From positions 53,425,563 to 53,489,562 of the forward strand of contig CM059972.1 in the NCBI GenBank assembly GCA_030490835.1: a DNA stretch of 64,000 nucleotides, given 5' to 3'. This document shows, one piece after another, positions 56,813 through 64,000 of this stretch (the first letter of the stretch is position 1; every line of letters starts with the position of its first letter). This stretch comes from Annona cherimola (taxonomy: Eukaryota > Streptophyta > Magnoliopsida > Magnoliales > Annonaceae). The position numbers and the translations under genes were made by a program. The notes under the pieces are model-generated. The model saw nothing but the letters and a program-made list of their open reading frames with translations. It searched no databases and was not told the DNA's origin.

Positions 56813-59800
56813 ATACAAATTAAATATGCAAATTTTAAACTTAGAAAAAGCTTGTTCAAGATGCAAAAAATTAGAAGTAGAAAGTAAATAATAAAGGTAT
56901 TTTACCTAGCATGCGGAAAAAGATGGTGCGACAAAAATTTTGGCACCTTCCCTGTTTTCCGCATGTCTGCATATGGTAAGTTCCTAACAATAACCATTTT
57001 CCACAAACCAATATATCCATTATCATCAACAGTGTGACCATCAGACGACAGCTTTGTCTTTGTTGTTTCATCCATAAACATAACAAAACAAACATTCCTC
57101 TTTGTGTATTCACTCATCTGCACCAAAAAAGCAGGCAGTGAACTTTGTAAGAACGTCATATTTGTAAGCCAAAATTATAAAGGAGCTAGTCTTGTAAAAT
57201 GGTACAAATATTGGACAGAAAGACGTTAACAAAACATATTTTTTACAAGCTTCCTGTTTAAAAAAATAATACAAATACAAGAATGCAGGCAGCACTGTAA
57301 TGCAACAATTTAACACTTAAAAGAGTCCCACTTCTAACTGGTTTCGTGTAACCCCATAAAAAATTTTCCCCACCTTGATAATTGATGAGAAATCCACTCC
57401 ATCCATTACATTTAGTATCATTTGTTTAGCTATGAATCTCAGTGTTATCCAAATCAAAGATCCCATGGGCAACATTTGTTTAAAAATATATATTCATGTC
57501 TAAATTATAAAAAATGCTTAGATCCTTAGTTCTGCTCACATATGCATTACAATGTAAGATTTCGTTTGGGAAGAGATGTAATTGGAGGGAATGGATAAAC
57601 TTTGAGAAGTGTGAGAGTTATGTGATATGACACGGGTAAAGTGGGAATAAAAAGGATAAGTGTATACAAAGATATGAAAGAATAATTAGAATATAGAGAC
57701 GATAATGGAAAAAGTAGTATAATTACGAAGTTAAGATGTCAAATCATATGGAAGGATGTGTGGGAAGTAGTTACCCGCTTCCTACTCTACACGTTACCAA
57801 ATGCTCCTTAATAGTATTTTATAGAATCATTTATCTACATAGCAGTGATATTTTAGATGATTTAGGTGTTGAAAATAAAAGTTTAAAATTGATAGTTAGC
57901 ATCAAATCATTTTATTATATTGGTTTTACACATTTGTAAATGGAACCCAAATAAATGATGGGGTTTCTATGATAATATAAATGATGTTAAATACAATTGA
58001 TGGAATGGATATCTCGCTAATCATAGAGGCAGGAAAAATCGATGGGGGGTTACATAGAAGTGGAACTTATATTAATATCCTATCAGAAAGTCTAGTATGG
58101 CCTGATAAATAACACCACAGACATCATCATTTTTGAAACCATGTTCAGTGCAAACAATGCAAATTGCTTTAATCAACATATGGAAATTCAAATTAATCTG
58201 ATCTAAGCATCCCATCAATTACGATATAAATCAGAGATAAATGCCAACAACACTATAGTGAAACTGAATATACGGCAAACAATGCTATTGAATGCATCAA
58301 ATGCATAGGAAAAATCTTTCAGTAAGTTCTGGGAAAATTAGAAAGGAAGAAGGTATTAAAGATAATATAGTTGTGATATAAATACCAAAGAACAAAAGCT
58401 ATTTGAAATCAGTACAAAAGACAAGAAAGTTTAATGACGTCGAAATTTTTTATAAAAAAATAAATTAAATAAAAATTAAATGCAGATCAGATCGATGTTG
58501 AAATTTTTAAAAAAGAAAAAAAAATTAAATGCAGATCAGATTTAAAATGGATCCCATATCAATGAACTTTCAAAATGATAATCCTTCATGCGTGACATGT
58601 TTCCAGATGTATAAACTTTCCAAATAAAAATAATATGATTTAATAAACCGGGTGTAGAAATGCTTTGGCATACCTTTTTCGTTGCTGGTCTCCTCAAGAA
58701 GTCAGAGCTTCCAAAAATACAAGATGATACCACAATACTGCAGTTGTTCATAAATTTCCTATCACTATGAAGCAAATCAAATCCAGTGCTTGGGGAACCC
58801 TCAGGTCCTTTAACAAAACCACAATGAATAGTTTGGTTTCTTGCAAAAAAAGAGTTCTCTCTTTCTTGAAGAGTCTGATGTCCGCCAAATCTGGGTTCAT
58901 ATGCATCATTTCCATATAGCTTCTCCTCTTTATCAATATATTCTATGGAAAATTGTGTGAAATTCATGGCATCCTTGGGTTCGGATACACCATCCACTGA
59001 TGCTGCAAATCCAACCTCGCAAGGAAAATCTGAAATTTTGGCAGGTTATGTAAATAGATAAATAGATCATGAATTTAATTATAGAACATCTCCAAGGATT
59101 TGAATGTCAATGATTCTGACAATTCTAGCAAGTGAATAAAGTAAAATCTAGGTTTTATAGGAATAAAAATAAATTAACCCTATATAAATAAGAAAAAAGG
59201 AAAATTCAGTCTAAGCAAATCACAATTACGTGGCTGATGACGCTTGATTCTTCTACTGCTTGGAACTTCCCGTCCCAAACTTAAACCTGCATAAAATTTA
59301 TGTTGCCACATCAGAATGGTCAGACTGAAACACAACAAAGGTTCTTGACCTCGAATAAACAACAAAACCACTCTCCATATTTTCACTTGATTGATAGTCC
59401 ATTTGTTTACAAAGTTAATTAATTAATAAAGAAAAACATACTAATCTTGCCAATCCTCCTTCTACTTAGTATACATAAGACCACTTGAACTCAAAATGAG
59501 AGTACTCACAAGTTTTAATTTCAAATCTAGTAGCATCTAGAAATTCACGACTTTACGCACAGAAAAAAAATCGCACATAGATGTCTCCAACCAAAAGACA
59601 AACAATTCCGCCACTGTCACTCATTTTGTCAGTGAACCAACAACCAAAAAAAATATCAAATGCTGCATTGTTTTTTCATTTGCTACCATCATGGATACTG
59701 CCTATAGGCTAACAAGCCAGAACACATATTCAGTAAATGGTAATGATATAGATCCATACAGCCAGTAAAACTAGAGGTCATGATTCTTTACAACCAACTG

Positions 59801-60738
59801 TTTTTTATTTTAAAACTTATCTTTTAAAAATTCAAACATTTTACTCCAGTAATCTTATACAGTCGCCCATAAATCAACTGGAAAAAATGTTTTTCCTACG
59901 CACATCCATGCCCTATTTTTTATTTTCAAAAATCAAGGTAACATACCAAACAACTTTTGAAAATTGTCAAATTTCACATGATGGAAGATTTAAGTGGGGC
60001 CCACGTATGTAAAAAAAATTCCAATTACCCATAAATCACCCGCTTTATGGGCAACCATATAAGACCAACATTTTATAACATTTTATCAATAGGTATTTAG
60101 TTATGATCTCAACTATCACATATATTGGGGATTTTTATACGCTATATATTTACTTCCAAAATTCAATACTTACATATTAACTCTCAAATGATTTGAACTT
60201 TCAGAACATATAAGTTCCAATCAAAGTGATTTCTGGAAATCAGAAATACAAAAATATTACAAGGTTGGATTTTAAAATAAAATACAAAAACTAAAAAGGC
60301 AACAGTACACACGGAATAATGACCCAGCAACTAGACGTGCAAAGTTGGGTAACAGCCCTAATATTAACTGTCGCACAGGTCCCTTTTCGTTGACTGGGAT
60401 TTCAACCTAATTATCCACCTGACTTAGGAGTAAGAAATTAGTCTTCATTACAAGCATGTGGTAAGGTTTGATATTTAGAGAGAGTTGTTACCTTCGGTTA
60501 CACTGTGATCATTCCCTGCTATGTGGTTGTGTTCTACTGAAATCAATGGTTCACCCAGATTCTGGCCCTACAACATACAATCCCAAGTGCTACAAAGTTC
60601 AGATTGGTGAACACAATGATACTGCCAGAGAGCTGACATACAAGCCAGAACAACTTAAGGAACCATTGTGACAAATACAAAAAACAATGCTTACCAATAA
60701 GTCTGAGATGCTGACCTCTGTACCAATTTTCTCTTGAC
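55143..60738 (-). CDS. DUF616 / MUCI70-TOD1 family protein, C-terminal part (5' end outside the window)
   Basis: Putative Golgi glycosyltransferase. The Arabidopsis relative MUCI70 affects seed mucilage pectin, and TOD1 has been reported as an alkaline ceramidase, so the activity is debated. I traced seven exons: 60738-60695 (less certain), 59286-59230, 59029-58674, 57117-56906, 56518-56262, 56157-55979 and 55217-55143. Apart from one weak GTGCGT donor after 56262, the borders are clear GT-AG. Phases agree at every join and give 392 residues to the stop TAG at 55143-55145. DUF616 hallmarks are in order: FPCEVGFAASVD, EPRFGGHQTLQERE, NQTIHCGFVKGPEG, VVSSCIFGSSDFLRRP, NVCFVMFMDE, VRNLPYADMRKTGKVPK, SIWIDSKMRLTTDP, NHYDRHCVWEEVLQNKRLNKY, FYQSDGL, VPEGSFIIRAHTPMSNLFSCLWFNEVDRFTSRDQLSFA (in pieces), CERRAMVKLFHH. 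No lesion is seen. The N-terminal anchor is not found before 64000. Confidence 0.9.
55545..55815. mobile_element. Candidate MITE in the last intron of the DUF616 gene
   Basis: A/T-rich segment with 'gtgtttaggaag' at the left and 'aatgtcaaacactta'-like sequence at the right. The same interior words ('tagaaagatatgaag', 'aataatta') recur in 57548-57820. Confidence 0.35.
56773..56808. repeat. GA microsatellite in a DUF616 intron
   Basis: About 18 GA units in the intron 56519-56905. It generates the Ser/Leu-run ORF seen on the minus strand here. Confidence 0.9.
57343..58065. mobile_element. Foldback repeat (copy 4) with a second MITE inside it, in a DUF616 intron
   Basis: Left end 'cgtgtaacccc' and right end 'ggggttacatagaagtgg' are inverted. 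Inside are the family blocks 'aaaaatgcttagatc', 'gatattttagatgatttag' and 'cattttattatattggtttt'. The block is split by 57548-57820, which starts 'tttcgtttgggaagagatg' and ends 'cgttaccaaatgct' and has its own imperfect inverted ends. Both lie in the 1556-bp intron 57118-58673. Confidence 0.6.
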
Positions 60739-61879
60739 CTGTGGAGATAAATTAAATTGCAAATTGAAACATCAGTTAATGCAAGAATGATGTTTTAGAT
60801 GCATCTAATCTAACCATAATATTAATTAATATATTCAATTATGACAAAAATTTGCTACAGTTTGTTGAAATCCAATCCATGCAATCTCATCTTCTTACGC
60901 CCATCTTAAAGATGGTATGAAGTCCAATACATCTATTGTTTATCCCTATTATTTAATTTAGAATACAAGAAATCCTTTATATTAGATTATTTTTATTATC
61001 AATACCATTTGAAAGAATTTAGATGTCAAGATATCTATTCCCAAATTATCTTTTTGGATATATAAGTTTCCAATTGACATAATTTTTGACGTCAAAAATG
61101 AATGAATGTTGAATAATATATATATGTCCGTAATCAACATAATTTTTGACGTTAGAATGAATGAATGTTGAATCACATTCCTGCTGGTTTTATTTAATAA
61201 TATTTTATTTCTTTGATATGTAAGTTTCCAATCAACATAATTTTCACTTAAAAGATGAATGAATGTTGGATAATATTCATGCTCGTTTATAAAATTATAA
61301 TTTCCATCCATGTGGCTAGTTGCATTGAATCATTACCCACACATTATATACATACGGGTCTGCTTCTATGTAACTACTCACATAGAAGAAGTTTTAACTA
61401 ACCACCTGGAGGGCCTCGTAATGATGATGAAATCAAAATCCATTCTACACAAAACAGGTGGAATTATTTGTTTAACTAGGCCACCAAGTTACACTTAAAT
61501 TAGGTTATTGCATAGGCCCCATGCTTTTAAATTGTAAAATCAGCGTAGTAAAATAGCTTGATTTACATACCAATTTCAAAATTATTAATTGAACATCTAA
61601 ACTGTCTAAAACATTCTTACTATATAAATGAATAATTCAATAAACTATTATACATTCTAACACATCCATAAATAGATCATAGTATTTTTCATAACTTAAA
61701 CATAAATATATATTTCTAAGTAGGACCCACCCAAAACACCGCTTACAATGATTTTTGTACGATGATAAAACTAATGTTAAACGATGCAGCCAGTTGGATT
61801 TTGCTTTCATCATAATTTTGAGCCACATCTTAGCAGTTAGTTGAAATCTCTTTTATGTTACCGGTTACCTAGAAGTGAT
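60739..61879. other. Probable intron or 5' flank of the DUF616 gene
   Basis: AT-rich, no exon recognised. A segment recurs three times at about 61061-61100, 61128-61165 and 61216-61268 ('caacataattttt...gaatgaatgttg'), a degenerate tandem repeat of about 75-80 bp. The ORFs at 60982-61311 and 61310-61498 are not supported. Confidence 0.4.
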
Positions 61880-62240
61880 ATATATAGAGAGAACCTTTCT
61901 TGTGCAGTAAAGTTGCGCCATAATTAATAGTGCATTTGGCCCAAATGTATTGATACTTTATATAATGATTTATCCATATATAAATTTTATAGCAAATGGT
62001 TTATATGTTGAAAAAATAATTTTAAAGTTGTTTTTTATATCAAACTATTTGATTACGTTGGATTTGTACCATTTTCAAATGGGGTCCATACACATTTAAT
62101 TGGGATGAAAATTGGTATAGTAATAGAATACATAATTCTAAATACAATGGTGGATTAAATTATAATTTTATGATCATATGAGACCCATTTTAAGATAACT
62201 ACACCATAATTGTCGTGCAGTGAAGCTGCACCTGAATATT
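61880..62240. mobile_element. Foldback repeat with GTGCAGTRAAG ends
   Basis: It begins 'cttgtgcagtaaagttgcgcc' and ends 'gtcgtgcagtgaagctgcacc', with the same motif in direct orientation at both ends. The interior words ('caaatggggtccatacac', 'gattacgttggatttgtacc') are related to the GCTTCTATGTAACC family. Confidence 0.4.
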
Positions 62241-62261
62241 TCTTATATATATATGGATTTC

Positions 62262-62732
62262 GCTTCTATGTAATCTAAAATTTTGATCTTTGATAGAAAA
62301 TTTAATCCATTCATTATATTTAACATCATTTGTTTACCTAGGGGATCAAGTTTCATCCCAATCAAGTATGTTTATAAGCCACATTTGTTAGAAAATGTAT
62401 ATATTCATGTGTAAATTATGAAAAATGCTAAAATATCAATTTTAAAGTAATATTTTCGACATCTAAACCATCCAAAATATCATTTCTATGTCAATAAATG
62501 ATTCTATAAAGTATTATTACACACTAATACATGTATAAATAGATCTAAGCATTTTTCATAATTTACACATAGACATATATTTTTTAAAACAAATGCGGCC
62601 CATAAATATATTTGATTGGGATGAAACTTAGTCTCTTAGATAAAAAAATGAATTTAAATATAATAAATGGATTGAATTTTCCATTAAGGATCAAAATCAT
62701 AGATCTTGAAGGGGTTACATAAGTCCGTTTCT
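62262..62732. mobile_element. Foldback repeat of the GCTTCTATGTAACC family (copy 5)
   Basis: The left end 'cgcttctatgtaatct' and the right end 'ggggttacataagtccg' are inverted over about 45 bp, including 'gatctttgatagaaaattt' against its complement. Interior blocks are shared with the neighbouring copies. Confidence 0.65.
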
Positions 62733-62736
62733 ATAA

Positions 62737-63242
62737 AATTCATTTTCTATATAACCCCCTCCATTTTTAAAATCTTGATGGTTGATGGAAAATCTACTTC
62801 GTCTATTGTATTTAACATCATTTCTAGTATCCTGGAACCACTTTTATTTTTTTAATTTCAATGTATATGGGTCTCATCTATAAATGTGTAAAATCAACGT
62901 AATAAAATAGTTCAATATTAAAATATCAACTTTAAAGTAGTTTTTTAAAAATCTAAACCATCTAAAATATTAATAATATGTAAATAAATGATCCTACAAA
63001 GTATTGTTAAATTCTAGTACATGTGTGAATGGATCTAAGCGTTTTCCATAATTTACACATAAATCTACATATTTTTGAGCAAATGTAGCCCATGCACATA
63101 CTTGATTTGGATGAAACTTGGTCTTCTAGCTAAACGAACAGTACTAGATACAATGAATGGATTGGATTTTCTATCAAGGACCAATATTTTAAATTTTGAG
63201 AGGTTACGTGGGACCGCTTCTATGCAACCAAGTTACATAGAA
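62737..63242. mobile_element. Foldback repeat of the GCTTCTATGTAACC family (copy 6)
   Basis: Left end 'ttctatataacccc' with 'cttgatggttgatggaaaat', right end 'ttttctatcaaggaccaa...gaggttacgtgggaccgcttctatg'. Directly adjoins copies 5 and 7. Confidence 0.65.
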
Positions 63243-63282
63243 GCGGATACACAAACACAAACACACACACACACAGAGCGAG

Positions 63283-63880
63283 AGAGAGTTCTGCTTCTAT
63301 ATTACCCCATCCATTTTTCTCACTTTGATGATCGATGAAAAATCTACTTCATCCATTGTATTTAGCATTATTTATATTGTGATAAAAACCACATCATTTG
63401 TCTAGCATCATTGTGCATAGACACCATCTAAAAATATGCAAAATCTAAGTAATAAAATGATTTTATACTAGATATCAATTTAAAATTGTATTTTCATTAT
63501 CTAAACCGTCTAAAATATCATTATTATGCAGATAAATGATTCTATAACGTATTATCACATTCTAATGCATATGTAAATGGATCTAAGCGTTTTTCATAAT
63601 TTACATATGAATATCTATTTTGAGCAAATGTGCCTCATGCACATCTTTTTTTTTTTTTTTTTTTTTTGGGGGGGGGGGGCGGGGGGGGGGGAGTGTTAGG
63701 CTCATGCATATCTTTGATTTGGATGAAACTAGGTATTATGCTAAACACAATAGATAGAGTAGGTTTTCCATCAATCATCAAGTTGGAAACAATAAATGGA
63801 ATTACATAAAATCGTTTCTCATATAGCCAGGAGTGGGTTTCTCGTCAATCATCAAATTTGAAAAAATGAATGGGATTGCG
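63283..63880. mobile_element. Foldback repeat of the GCTTCTATGTAACC family (copy 7)
   Basis: Left end 'ctgcttctatattacccc' with 'gatgatcgatgaaaaatc', right side 'ttttccatcaatcatcaag' followed by a second, partial right end (63831-63915). A homopolymer run of T then G (about 63646-63692) is inserted, which could be partly a sequencing artefact. Confidence 0.6.
63646..63692. repeat. Homopolymer run T(n)G(n)
   Basis: More than 20 T followed by about 23 G with one C. It sits in a foldback repeat and has no counterpart in the other copies. Runs like this are unstable and error-prone in assemblies. Confidence 0.85.
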
Positions 63881-64000
63881 TAAAATCACTTTATGTAAAA
63901 TGACTACATAGAAGCAAGGCTTGCATACATATGGGGATTTATCCCCTAGGTCTAGACATTTTTTAAATTTTTTTTCCAAACTAGCAAGCCCATTAAAGAT

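Noticed and set aside
60468..60671. 67-codon plus-strand ORF
   Set aside because: It lies in an intron of the DUF616 gene on the opposite strand and shows no recognisable domain.

Overview
The window is nuclear DNA of a flowering plant. It is AT-rich, with GT-AG introns in two glycosyltransferase-like genes, and most of it is retrotransposon. I cannot name the species. There are no bacterial operons, no CRISPR array and no RNA gene that I can support.

Layout. Positions 1-19662 and 40195-44561 are mainly copies of one long repeat family, called F here. Copies begin TGTGGCGCC or TGTGACACC, end TTCACA or ATCACA, and are 4.0-4.8 kb long. Two have exact 5-bp target duplications (10016-16822 with CATTC; 40561-44561 with ATGGT), so they look like solo LTRs of a very-long-LTR element, probably Ty3/gypsy. 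Younger insertions sit inside them: solo copia LTRs (27-1765, 14695-16306), a 389-bp Mutator-type foldback MITE (13294-13682) and several minisatellites.

Positions 19663-40194 are a nested stack of Sirevirus-like Ty1/copia elements. The outer element C (19663-40194, TSD GTATG) is decayed. A nearly intact element D (24778-35493, TSD ATAGG) has two 1657-bp LTRs, gag, pol with one frameshift, and a third ORF of 529 codons. It lies in the integrase/RT linker of C. A reverse-oriented solo LTR E (36954-38647) interrupts the RNase H end of C. All LTRs of this family carry 9-13 copies of a 34-bp module that is an imperfect palindrome centred on GTCGAC. This array is the most striking sequence feature of the window.

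Positions 44567-64000 hold the host genes, both on the minus strand. One is a two-exon GT47 exostosin-type glycosyltransferase (49516-51041, 481 aa). The other is the 3' part of a multi-exon DUF616/MUCI70-type gene (55143-60738, 392 residues in the window, 5' end beyond 64000). Both families are placed in Golgi cell-wall or mucilage polysaccharide synthesis. The spaces and introns around them are filled with short foldback repeats, including a family ending in GCTTCTATGTAACC and a 355-bp MITE with an 11-bp duplication (52303-52657).

Limits. Exon joins, repeat boundaries and divergences were read by eye. LTR differences are hand counts. Lineage names (Sirevirus, gypsy, Mutator) are inferences from structure and motifs.
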